64,000 bases of DNA from Serripes groenlandicus (Eukaryota; Mollusca; Bivalvia; Cardiida; Cardiidae): contig JASEVX010000003.1 in assembly GCA_031761405.1 (NCBI GenBank), positions 114,393,831-114,457,830 of the forward strand. Direction: 5' to 3'. Below are positions 11,145 to 21,699 of the stretch, in pieces (position 1 is the stretch's first letter; every line of letters starts with the position of its first letter). The notes beneath the pieces were generated by a model that made no database searches, was not told the DNA's origin, and was given only the letters and a program-made list of their open reading frames with translations. Both the position numbers and the translations under genes were made by a program.

Positions 11145-11477
11145 ATATGGTATCCTGTTGTGTCATAGTTTCGTGACCTTTAACATCGATTTTTGCGCAT
11201 GCGCATTTCAAAATGAAGAAGCCAGTGGCCTAAAGATTAATTTATTTTAGATAAGTATAAGAAATATTTTGAAAATTTGTCTCAAATATATGCCTGTTTA
11301 TCGGTCGTGAACGTCAAAACGCTTTCTCCTCAGTTCGTGACCCAGTTTTATGTTGCCAAAATATAAAGGGAAGTAACCGGAAGTAAAATGTAAACTTAGA
11401 AAAGACCTTTCATGACATTGACGAGTTATGCAGACAAAAAATGTCGCTCGAAAAATTGAATGGAGTAATGATTCATG

Positions 11478-11570
11478 TGGAAGAGCAGCCAGTTGCTACT
11501 GTTATATTGAGTACTGGTGTCAGGAAACGCATGGGCATGTGCACTGGTCATCGACATATGACTGGTGGAA
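11478..11570 (+). repeat. SINE body fragment
   Basis: gcagccagttgctactg...gagtactggtgtcaggaaa...catgggcatgtgcactgg matches the reverse complement of the SINE body at 43620-43700. Head and tail are absent. Confidence 0.55.
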
Positions 11571-12417
11571 CATTCAAAACCCATATGGTACATTTTTCTC
11601 ATAGTATTAAAAACCCATACGATAGAAAAAACAGGGTAGTCAAAACCCATATGGTTAAAAAAAACAGGGTAGTTAAAACCCATTTGTTTGAAAATGCAGG
11701 GTATTCAAAACCCATACGATTGGAAATGCAGAGTAGACAAAACTGTACTGATTGAAAATGTAGAGTAGATAAAACCCAACTGATTGTAATTAATTCAGTC
11801 ACGAATGGTAAATGAATTAAGGTGATACTTGCCTTAAAGTGATAATTTCTTTAAATTATAACAATAAGTTGTATGGTTTTAATCCATCTGTTTATCAATG
11901 TATTGATTGTGCTTATCATAATTACTGATATTAATAAGTACTATCTTAAGATGTCCTTTGTTTACCGCTTTCAACAATTGAAGATCTACATTAACTATTC
12001 CTTTAGTTTGTAACTCTAAACACATTTTTGTCTTAATTTGCAATTTTTCAAACTGTTACAATAATGTAACAAAGTGTCTTTTGGTTTCATAATTCAAAAT
12101 GGATTTCATCACTATATTAATAAAGGTAAACATAAACTTCTCTAAGTGGGGTATGCTCATACAAGGAGATGTCTTCTTTATACAAGTAACATCCCTCTAA
12201 GATAGGGTATTAAGCAACCATATGATAATTTTTTAAGCTTGATAAAGCAATTATCATCTGTGACTGAATTAATACCAATCATTGGGTTTTTTTTACAATC
12301 ATATGGGTTTTGACTACTCTGCATTTTCAACCATATGGATGTTGACTACCCTGCATTTTCTATTGTATGGGTTTTGGCTACCCTGATTTTTTAACCATAT
12401 GGGTTTGACTACTATGA
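11567..12417. mobile_element. Foldback-like element with tandem-repeat inverted ends
   Basis: Left end 11571-11785 is about six units of 32-33 bp (CAAAACCCATATGGTT...GCAGGGTAG). Right end 12291-12417 holds about four units of the reverse complement. Inverted ends built from tandem units are characteristic of Foldback elements. The middle (11790-12290) shows no transposase. Confidence 0.6.
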
Positions 12418-12419
12418 CA

Positions 12420-13040
12420 ATCAAAGCGCCGAAGGCACTATAGTGGTGATCGTGTAGTAAAATCCTGCAAAGTAACAAGCAGTATCTCGGAGAACATGTA
12501 TCCACATGCAGATATTAAGTCAACAGGACCAAGATCATCCTAATTATATCACCTTCTAACACCTTAGTGATGACATAGTAGTTAATGGGTCCAGAAAACG
12601 TAAATGCAATGAAAGCTGTCGATTCGTACAAGTGTCTCAACAAACCCCTAAACTGTTGACAATGTCCGGGCCGGAGAAGTCAGTCCTATGAAACAGTACT
12701 CATTTTGACCTTGGACCTCTACGAGTGACCTTAACATTTGAGGTACAGGCCTGAATTTTTGTGCACGACACACCACTTTGTCATGGTGCACTTTTGTGCC
12801 AATTTTCTTAGAAATCCTATTATGCATGGTTAAGATGCGGTTCGAACAGACATATTCATGGACGCACGAACACACTCACCGAACCGCCGTTATGACAGCT
12901 ATATGTCGAGCTCACCAAAATCGGACTCGACAAAAGTGTTTTCAGACAGTAAAATGGTTATCAACAGTCAATAAACAACAGGCTATTGAACATCCCTTTC
13001 CAACAATCAACACATTTGCAAAGGAAGAGCTGCTCATTAT
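12420..13040. other. Unassigned intergenic stretch
   Basis: No supported gene. The short open frames near 12650-13050 overlap antisense frames and lack any recognisable domain. Confidence 0.35.
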
Positions 13041-13044
13041 TATT

Positions 13045-13262
13045 CTTTAATGTGTTTCCTGGCTTTTTCACACCAGTACTGACTACTCAGCAAAATATTT
13101 TTCCCGAGCAACTGGCTGCTTTACCACAAAAACTGTTAGCCCATTGGTGGAAGACGAATGCCGCTTGTCACAGTGACCTTTGTCAAACGTCGGAAAGAAT
13201 GTTGGCCGTGCAAGGGTTTGAACTTACAACCCCTGGGAGTGCTCCAGTTAGAGATCAGAAAA
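13045..13262 (-). repeat. Degenerate SINE copy
   Basis: gtgtttcctggctttttcacaccagtactgact...cggaaagaatgttggcc...gggtttgaac aligns with the SINE at 43620-43790. The minus-strand B box is GTTCAAACCC. Ends are blurred. Confidence 0.6.
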
Positions 13263-13470
13263 ATACTATGAAACTAAATTTCACTAATTAAGGGAATATA
13301 GCTCTGGCATTACTAGAGAAAGTTAACTTGAAAGTGAGTCAGTCCCTGAAACTATTCTCATATACAGTCAAACCTGTGCTAAAGTCAGGCTTTGTCTAGT
13401 AATACACTGTCTATAGCAACCATTTTTTTAATTTCCCAGTTACTCATTTTCTGCACAAATGACCCTGTAA

Positions 13471-13666
13471 TTAACCCTTTCCCACATACAGATGCTTTAT
13501 GACGCCTCTGCAGCAGACAACTTTTGAAAACGAGCAATTTCTTCTTTTGCAAAATGTTTTCAATTTTTTTTAGTAATTACCTACATTTATAGAGCTTTTC
13601 CGTGTTTTTGCCTGGATAATCCCAACGTCATCTGCTGCAGATGTGTTGTATGTGGGAAAAGGTTAA
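13471..13666. mobile_element. piggyBac-like MITE, copy 3
   Basis: TTAACCCTTTCCCACATACAG at left, CATCTGCTGCAGATG...GTGGGAAAAGGTTAA at right. It has a deletion in the central hairpin, leaving one arm. Confidence 0.85.
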
Positions 13667-13957
13667 AGACCACCAGATTGTTCTCTTTCCATCGATGGTC
13701 TTTAAAAACAGATATGCTCAAGTAAGAATGGAACATGTTCGTCTAACTTCTCCTTCTTAAACCTTCCCGACAGATTAAATCAAAATATTTTCGATTTATC
13801 TCCAATTCGGTTACAAAATATACATTTAAAGTAGGATTTTACTTCGAAAAGTGTTAAATAAATGTATTTGTACTATTTTCAACATAGAATCTAAGAATAA
13901 TGAAATTATTTCAGAATTACCTCCCTTTATATCAACATTCCATTCAAGCTCTATTTA

Positions 13958-14760
13958 CAGAACAGAACAGAAGTTTATTCTAACGGCTTGAACAGAGCGT
14001 CAAAACATTTACAATATACATGTGCATACGAAAAAAAAATATAGACATACAGTTTAACAAAATACTATTTTGAAAGAATAATGCACTTCCAAAGAAGGCG
14101 GAAATAATGTTTGAAATGAGCGGAATATATAAGTATACAGATATTCGGATAAAGCGCTTGGTGCTATGTTTTCAAGGAGCCATAAGTCTCAGTGTCTAAT
14201 CATGTACTACATTAAGTACACTTATTCTTTTGTGGTTAGCTTTGGTATAGTATATTCCAATGGCATTTAAAACATTTAGATTTGATGAGTTTAACATAGA
14301 AATGAATTTGTATATATTAGGATTTCTGTAATACATTTTTATATATAGATCTGTCTTAGTTCTTGGTTAAAGGACAAACTAGCATAAAGTGAAACTCGTC
14401 TTCAATGTCATTTAAATTGCAAAGTGTACATTTCCTATCTTCTCTTTTGATTTTTCTATGTCGGCCTGTTTCAATAAGTAATTGATGTGTCGATAAGCGT
14501 AATCTCGCAACGACATTTCTGTAATTTGGAATATTCATTTTTTCAAGGTGGCAAGACCTATCAAAAGTGGTATTTAGACGTTTGTATAAAATCAGTAAAG
14601 ATTTAACATTTACATCAATATACCATTCAGCTATGTACATGTCGATCAATCTTTGACGCAAAACTGGAATTAACATCTTTATGTTAACAGATGCTGGGAA
14701 TAACAATAAAACATAGAATCCAATAGTCTGTAGCACATGTTTAACGTTTCTGGCCTGATC
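13958..14760 (-). pseudogene. LINE ORF2 C-terminus plus 3' tail
   Basis: The minus-strand frame 14736-14356 encodes YRNVVARLRLSTHQLLIETG, then CTLCNLNDIEDEFHFMLVC: the Cys-x2-Cys/His end of a LINE ORF2. The 3' side runs to 13958, where the minus strand ends AATAAACTTCTGTTCTGTTC, a simple-repeat LINE tail. The 5' part is missing beyond about 14760. Confidence 0.75.
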
Positions 14761-14959
14761 AGCAGTTGAATCGCTACTATTTCGATTAATATTAGAATTT
14801 AATAATGTAGAAAGGATACAATTACAATGGAGGTTGTTTTGCCAACCAAACGTCGGGTGGCCTAACGGGCACCTGCTAAACTATGTCACTCCTCAATGGG
14901 CGGTATGTCTCGCGCAATAATATTCTCTGTCTCCAGAAGCGAAGAAGGCTATTTTTTTG

Positions 14960-15120
14960 GTCGAGGGGATTTTGACTACCCTATCATTTTCAGGGTGAAG
15001 GGATTTTGACTGAGGGGATTTTGAGTGTCTCCCCATAGTACAGTGGCTATTGTTACCACAATCGCCACACAAATGAACGATATGGGTTTTGACATGAACT
15101 CATATGACTAAGTTTTGTTG
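14960..15120. repeat. Diverged relative of the foldback end units
   Basis: gattttgactaccctatcattttcaggg and gatatgggttttgac match the right-end unit of the 11567-12417 element. Confidence 0.4.
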
Positions 15121-15345
15121 TTGACAATGGCTTTTAACCCTTACCAATCAAACATTAAAGTAGTATTGCCACTTTGATTGATATAGTCCTGTGTAATTAA
15201 TATTATAACGACAGCAGGTAACATAATTAACCCATTAGCACGAGAAATGCATAGTTTACCAACTAAGCGGGTTCGGGTCTAATGAAATATGATGCACTTT
15301 TGACCTATCTATGCAAGTTACTTGAAATATGTGATTTATTTTACT

Positions 15346-15553
15346 TTGAACTCCTTCCTACTTGACGCATCTGCAGCAACCGACTTTTGTAAATAGTGTA
15401 GCAAGATACTAAGCAATAACTTAATTTTACCACAATACTTTCAAATCCATTCAATAATTATTCTTTCAGTTATATATAGATTTGTTATAGTTTTGCCTTC
15501 ATGTTTTCAAAGTCGTCCCCCTGCATATGTGTTGTATGTGGGGAAAGAGTTAA
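15346..15553. mobile_element. piggyBac-like MITE, copy 4 (diverged)
   Basis: Left tcctacttgacgcatctgcagcaaccgactttt, right aagtcgtccccctgcat...gtatgtggggaaagagttaa. Degraded left terminus. Confidence 0.7.
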
Positions 15554-15729
15554 TTGGTGGGTTGCGAACAAACGACCAAACGGGGGTTATATAGTTTACG
15601 TTATCATTTCCTGTCACGTTGAATGCTTTATTGTTTGCCTATTTATAAGTTGTATCATCAAAGTATTGCATAAGTGTTTCACAGTTATAACAATTGTCCT
15701 TTTTCATTCACTACCCCTTTTCTTCTTCA

Positions 15730-15959
15730 TTAATCCTTTCCCTCATATAGACGCTTTCTGACGCCTCTGCAGCAGACGGCTTTTTGAAAACATAATGACA
15801 AAAGAAGAAATTGCTCAAAACGAGCAATTTCTCCTTTTGCCACAATGTTTTCCACTCTTAGTCATAGGTTATCTATTCAATTATAGAGATTTTTCATTTT
15901 CTGACAAAATATGTTTGAAGTCGTCTGCTGCAGATTTGTCGTATGAGGGAAAGGATTAA
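15730..15959. mobile_element. piggyBac-like MITE, copy 5 (best preserved)
   Basis: TTAATCCTTTCCCTCATA and its inverse TATGAGGGAAAGGATTAA are perfectly complementary over 18 bp. Inner arms are CTGCAGCAGACGGC / GTCGTCTGCTGCAG and the centre hairpin is GAAATTGCTCAAAACGAGCAATTTC. 230 bp, no ORF. Confidence 0.9.
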
Positions 15960-16344
15960 AATAGAAACAAACTACAGAGAGCGCTATCAGGTTCTCGTAT
16001 ATCCGTCCCTTTCAAAACAAAATGTTATTCTTACAATTTGAAATCATCAATATACAATCCTATTTCAGTCAAATAGCTCCAGTTTTGGTTCCATGACACA
16101 ATTGTGTATATGTGCGTATACTTCTGTCATTTAATTTCAGACAATCAACCATCAAATTGGAAAGTTCATCTGGATAAGAAAGGGTTTGTGTGAATGCTAA
16201 CGAAACTTTTCATATATTTTTTTATATCTATTGGAATTTTTTCTTAAATTTGATTCATTTACATTGCTGTTTCATTATATGTGTGCACGAAGTTAAAACA
16301 GGGAAGACATTCTTATTGTTTGATTAAGTAGCATGATATAGGTT

Positions 16345-16726
16345 TGTAACGAATATGCAAATTAGCATCACCGGTTCGAAGTGATGGTCGTAGGGTTAGG
16401 TATATAAGGCAAGTGGACCCCTTCAGGGTTGAGTATACTTTTCGCTGAAGGGATCTTCTGCGTCTTTAGCCCGGCACGTTACATTGGTGACAGCGGTGGG
16501 ATGAGGACAACTGCCATATTGGAGTTGCCTTACCCATGGATTTCCCAGGCCAAGACTCGGGACGAGTCTTCTCGGAGTGGGAAGTATTGTAACGAATATG
16601 CAAATTAGCATCACCGGTTCGAAGTGATGGTCGTAGGGTTAGATATATAAGGCAAGTGGACCCCTTCAGGGTTGAGTATACTTTTCGCTGAAGGGATCTT
16701 CTGCGTCTTTAGCCCGGCACGTTACA
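16345..16726 (+). mobile_element. TRIM-like miniature LTR retrotransposon
   Basis: Two 139-bp direct repeats (16345-16483, 16588-16726) begin TGTAACG and end CGTTACA, differ at one base that I can see, and enclose only 104 bp. Just inside the left repeat TTGGTGACAGCGGTGGGATG resembles a Gypsy primer-binding site; before the right repeat GGAGTGGGAAGTAT is a purine tract. GGTT flanks both sides (16341-16344, 16727-16730), a 4-bp target duplication. It has no coding capacity, so it must be mobilised in trans. Near-identity of the LTRs suggests recent insertion. Confidence 0.85.
16355..16410 (+). promoter_or_regulatory. LTR promoter elements: octamer and TATA box
   Basis: ATGCAAAT at 16355-16362 is an octamer motif (within AATATGCAAATTAGCAT) and TATATAAGG at 16401-16409 is a TATA box. 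Both recur in the right LTR (second TATA preceded by A instead of G). Downstream, CCCTTCAG...CTGAAGGG forms a hairpin. Confidence 0.5.
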
Positions 16727-17305
16727 GGTTCTTAAGCTGGATTTATAATTTAGTTAAAACATAAATATATGGTAACCTTCATCGGTATTATTTGCTCGGT
16801 AGGTCTGGTTATAAATATGTGACTTTTTATTCTTACAAATTACTATGTAAGCTATAAAGCACAAATATATTGATTATATAAGCGACCAGGACTGTATCAA
16901 TATTCTGATTCATACAGGGCTATCATAGACCCTGATAAATACAACCTACACAGATAAATATTCGCGCAAACGCAGTGAAAAATATAATGAAATCCAAGTC
17001 TAACAAAACTATTTAACCAAATACTATACTGGTGTTGTCATTTATTATGTATTACACGCTTAACATATCTTAAATTTCTATAAAGAGTTCTGTAATCTAG
17101 GAAGTAATGGTCCGGATAAACGTCACACCCTAATTTGCCACGTGACAAAAAAAATCGATTCTTGCCTCGCGGCTGTGGTAAGTTCTTAGCCTTATAAAAG
17201 CATAAAAACAAAGAGTGGTTCTTTTTTTCTCAATGATGAATGGAATAAGTTTATGCCTTATTTCTAATTCGTGCAGTATTTACGACATGTTCAAACGGTT
17301 GCAGT
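16727..17305. other. Unassigned AT-rich spacer
   Basis: No gene or clear repeat seen. Confidence 0.35.
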
Positions 17306-17307
17306 TC

Positions 17308-18555
17308 CTCTATGATGGGTACACGATAAGCCGAGGTAAAGATGTTATAATGGGTACACAAAAATACGAACTTAGTACTTTTAACAGTTAAGTAATTATG
17401 GTGGATACACATTAAGGCGAAATTACGATGTTATGATGGATACACAAAAAGCGAGGTTCAGTAGTTATGATGGGTACACAATATGGCGAAGTTAAGTACA
17501 AGTTTATGGTGCGTACACAATAACGCGAGGTTAAGATTTCATGATGGGTACACACCACGCGAGGTTAAGTAGTTATGATGAGTACAGGATAAGACGAAGT
17601 TAAGATGTTATGATGGGTTCACAATAAAGCAAAGTAAAGTAGTTATGATGGGGTGAAGTAGTTATGATGGGTACACACTACGACGAAGTAAATTGGTTAT
17701 GGTGGGTAGACGATAAGACGAAGTAAATTGGTTATGGTGGGTACACAATAAGACGAAGTTAATTAGTTATAATGGTTACACAATAAGACGAAGTTAATTA
17801 GTTATAATGGTTACACAATACGACGAAGTTAATTAATTATAATGGTTACACAATAAGACTAAGTTAAGATGGTATGGTGGGTACACGATAAGACGAAGTT
17901 AAGATGTTATGATGGGTACACAATAAGACGAAGTTAATTAGTTATAATTGGCACACAATAATGCAAAGTAAAGATGTTATAATTGGCGCACAATAAGACG
18001 AAGTTATGATGGGTACACAACATGGCGAAGTTAAGTAGTTAAAATGGGCACACAATAATGCAAAGTTAAGATGGTATAATGTGGGCACAATAAGACGAAG
18101 TTATGATGGGTACACAATATGGCGAAGTTAAGTAGTTATGATGGGTTCACAATTAGAAGAAGTTATGATGGGTACACAATAAGAAGAAGTTATGATCGGT
18201 ACACAATTAGAAGAAGTTATGATCGGTACACAATAAGAAGAAGTTATAATCGGTACACAATAAGAAGAAGGTAGGATCGGTACACAAAAAGACGAAGTTA
18301 ATTAGTTATGAATGATGGGTACACAATAAGATGAAGTTATGATCGGTACACAATAAGAAGCAGTTGTGATCGGTACACAATAAGAAGAAGTTGGGATCGG
18401 TACACAATACGAAGAAGGTATGATCGGTACACAATAAGACGAAGTTATATCGGTACACAATAAGAAGAAGATATGATCGGTACACAATAAGACGAAGTTA
18501 TAATTGGTACACAATAAGTAGAAGGTATGATCGGTACACAATAATACGAAGTTAA
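17308..18555. repeat. Minisatellite, GGTACACAATAAGACGAAGTTA family
   Basis: About 1.25 kb of tandem units built on ATGGGTACACAATAAGACGA plus AGTTAA. The proximal part has longer units of about 33-34 bp (extra AGTTAATTAGTT). From about 18130 the unit shortens to about 26 bp (AGAAGAAGTTATGATCGGTA). Apparent ORFs are products of the repeat. Confidence 0.95.
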
Positions 18556-18571
18556 GAATATTTTAAATCTG

Positions 18572-18874
18572 TTTCACCCTTTTCCACTTTCAGTTAAAAT
18601 GCAGCAGATAACTTTGAAAACATATAGGAAAAATATGATCTCAATCAATCAAACTTAAGTGATTAAAAAAATGCTGTCTGCTACTTTGAAAGTATCTTCG
18701 GAAAAGCATGTAACAGCTCTTGAAATGTAGGTATACATGTAGCTACTGAAGAGAGATGAAAACATTGTGGCAAAAGGAGAAATTGGTCGTTTTTGACAAT
18801 TTTTTCTTTTGTCGCCATGTTTTCAAAAAGCCGTCTGCTGCTGAGGCGTCAGAAATTGTCTATACAAGGGTTAA
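18572..18874. mobile_element. piggyBac-like MITE, copy 6 (expanded)
   Basis: Left tttcacccttttccactttcag...gcagcagataactttgaaaacat; right ttttcaaaaagccgtctgctgctgaggcgtc...acaagggttaa. It is longer (about 300 bp) because of extra sequence at 18630-18740. Confidence 0.65.
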
Positions 18875-19404
18875 TTATTAATGATGGTTTTTATGGAGCA
18901 AAAAACAAAACATAAAACCCCAACACTATTGCACTACATGATTTATTAGAATTGTGATTCCCCCTAAAACAGAACTACAAGATGTAAACTTTCCCCTACG
19001 CACAATGTTTTCAACCGCTTTTATATCCGTTTTTATCGCGTACTAAGTCATTAAACGCTGAGACGGAATGAAGGAACATATATATGCACTTTGCTAGCCA
19101 CTTTAAGTCCTCTTGACATCTTACTAATGACCTTTTTTTTTTTTATCATTCTACGTTATATCACGGCGTTTCCTGGGTAAGTTGCGAGTCGAAGTTTTCC
19201 TAACAACAGCGGAAATCAAAGCGCTGTAAGCGATGGAGACTCAGTTTACTTGTTTATTAGTTGTTTAAACGCCTCTTTCAAAACAGTTGAAGTTATATTT
19301 GTCCAAGAGGACGAGTCATCCGAAGATTCAAAGTTTTAAACCGTAAATTATGTCTGACAAGTAGATTTGGTTGACTTTTGCATTTTTGTTTGGTGGTTTT
19401 CGCC

Positions 19405-19592
19405 TCTTTCAACAATTTCATAAATAAGAGCAATTTCTTAGTTAAATAAGGGAGTGTCCATGGTCTGTTATACGGCTTAAACTTTGAATATGTGCCTTTA
19501 CTTCATGAATAATAGCAATTTCCCAGTAAAATAAGGGAATGGCTATGGTTTGTTAACGGCTTAAAACTCAGAATATGTGTCTTTATGTGACA
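19405..19592. repeat. Tandem duplication of about 95 bp
   Basis: ttcatRaataaKagcaatttc...ataagggaRtg..catggt..gttaYacggcttaaa occurs twice in succession (about 19416-19500 and 19501-19590). Confidence 0.7.
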
Positions 19593-19658
19593 ACCGAATT
19601 TGGTGCACACTGCTGTGGGCATATGATATGATGATGACGACGATACTGATTATGATGA

Positions 19659-19862
19659 TGCTAATGAGTATCAGGAAGAGGACGAGCAGGAGGATGAGGA
19701 GCAACAACAGGATGAACAGGAGGAGCAAAATGGAGAAAGAGAGGTGTGGGAGGAGGAGGAAGAGCAAGAGGATGAAGAGAAGGAGCAGGAGGAGGAAGAG
19801 CAGGTGGATGAGCAGCAGGAGGAGAAACAGAAGGGAACAGGAGGGGGAAGAAAATGAGGAGG
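19659..19862. repeat. Purine-rich low-complexity tract
   Basis: About 200 bp of GAGGAGGA/AGAGCAGGA-type sequence. Opposite-strand frames give serine/leucine-rich strings. I do not treat it as a gene. Confidence 0.85.
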
Positions 19863-20189
19863 GGGTAACTCCTTCATACATACTCATCTGATCAATGAAA
19901 TCGTCTTTTAATTTATCAATTTAATCTGATAACTGATATGGATCTTTCTTTTTCAGATATCCCACAATGAAATTGTCTTGCCACTTTGTTCAAAGTCAAT
20001 CTACGTAGAATGCGGAAAATGCTTCGACGTTTTGAACTATCTCGGTCAGAACACTGGTGTTCCGATATTGACGAAGGATTTTTCGACAACCATGAAGTAT
20101 CGATATTAATTTGCTCACTTCCCCAGAGTGCATTCCAACGGAGAATATGTTTGTATTCCAACATCTGTTTACTTGTATTATTAGCGGAC

Positions 20190-21330
20190 CCACGTCATGC
20201 AAAACCTACTTTATAACCCGACTGTTATAGAGAGCCCTCTACAAGATACAACCGTCACCGCGACGCATTATCTGGCTATACAAACGATGGCAGCCGCTTT
20301 ACGACGCTTTACATAACCTCATATTGCTCGATGATATGGCTACTGAAGTGGCCAGTGGCCAAGGATCGGAGCGTAACGGATTTGTTTACGGCAGGTAGCC
20401 ACCATAGAAATGTGTCAGTGATCGCTTTATCAGGACCTATAATTTAGTAAAGACCCTACCCAGAGAAAAAACTGTCATTATCTGGCATTATTCAATAATC
20501 CCGTGGGCAGACGACCGGTTATGACTCTAGCCCAGACACATGTACCCGAATGCCATTCAACCGGATGAACCGGAGAGACGGGTCGCAGGCCGACCCCGGA
20601 TGGAAGACGACGATGACATAGAAGAAGTATCCGAAAACGATGACATGGACGAAGCTTCGGACGATGAAGGTAAAGTAGAAGTATCCGATTACGAAGCTAG
20701 CGGCGATACAGCGGTAGTTAATCCCGAGGTCAAAAAGTGGAAGAGACATCTCGCCCTGATGGCAGAAGGCAAACTACGACCCAATCACAATGGTCACCTT
20801 ATCGTTGAAAAGGGACAAGTCGGCGGGAAATCTCGGGAACCGAAGATAGAATTCATAAAGTCGTTCATTCTAGATAACATAACTGGTTGGCGTGGTCGCT
20901 CTGAAAATGGAACGGTATAACGTTATTGAGTTCGGGAACGGCTGCACCAATTTTAGGAATTATTTCTTTTAATGCATATATTCCCCGGGTCTTAAACACA
21001 ATCCCTTTCTGCACGGGACCACTTTCTGTTCGGGCTTTCAGTACTGGCGAATATCCACGCACAGATTATTTTCCTTAACGGTACAATACACATGCCCTCC
21101 TAAGTGAGGACTGTAATATCAGTTGTTCTTTAAAGCTTCGTCAACGTTTTCTATACCGTCTGTCAAATTCTTCCACCGCATTTACGTTAAACTAATCCCC
21201 CTTTTCGTGGGTTTGTTGGATTCCAACTCTCTAAGATCGACTCATTTTTCCTCTTTCCATTCGCTGACTTTTGCGTATCTCTGATTATCCAAAGCGAAGC
21301 TAACGTTGCTATCCATGTTGATTTGTAAGT
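20190..21330 (+). pseudogene. Unidentified coding-like island, possibly decayed or viral-derived
   Basis: This patch is visibly richer in GC than its surroundings. It holds an open stretch on the plus strand from 20197 to about 20316 and, in another frame, a continuation to about 20395, then a 126-codon frame at 20540-20920. The last is strongly acidic at its N-terminal half (MEDDDDIEEV, SENDDMDEASDDEG) followed by a basic segment. On the minus strand 21062-20865 is open for 65 codons, and 21319-21240 starts MDSNVSFALDNQRY. I do not recognise any of these. It could be a broken host gene, a domesticated element, or an endogenous viral remnant; no family assignment is made. Confidence 0.35.
20540..20920 (+). 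CDS. Hypothetical acidic protein, 126 codons
   Basis: Longest open frame in the 20.2-21.3 kb island. Residues about 22-58 are dominated by Asp/Glu and Ser; residues 65-110 are mixed charge with EKGQVGGKSREPKIEFIKSF. No transmembrane segment, no motif recognised. Upstream frames suggest it is the tail or a second gene of a broken locus. Confidence 0.3.
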   Translation: MYPNAIQPDEPERRVAGRPRMEDDDDIEEVSENDDMDEASDDEGKVEVSDYEASGDTAVVNPEVKKWKRHLALMAEGKLRPNHNGHLIVEKGQVGGKSREPKIEFIKSFILDNITGWRGRSENGTV

Positions 21331-21333
21331 CTA

Positions 21334-21690
21334 ACTGATAACGAATTTGTGGAGTCGCTTTTATTTATAAGGTTAGTGACGTCATTAAGGATAGGTTATT
21401 ATACGATTGGTTCATTTAGGAATATCCTTAAGTGGTATGACGTTAAGTCATTTCTGGATTGTCCGTAGCGTCGTTACCTTATATGGTATTGATATTGTCG
21501 TTGAAGCGTTGATGATATTGCTCGCAATGTGAATTTCTTCGGTAAATAATGTATGTGTGTTTCCGGAGATGTCGTCAGCATATGATCTCGTGATGTTGAT
21601 GAACAAAAATAAAGCCATACAAATAACTTTTCATAGAGTTAACTTACGTAAAACGATCACGGTTTTATCGAAAATAAATACTCTACATTT
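21334..21690. other. Unassigned spacer
   Basis: No gene or repeat recognised before the satellite begins. Confidence 0.35.
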
Positions 21691-21699
21691 CTCAAAGCA

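Noticed and set aside
19561..19891. Basic or serine-rich proteins on both strands
   Set aside because: Purine-rich low-complexity DNA leaves several frames open by composition alone.
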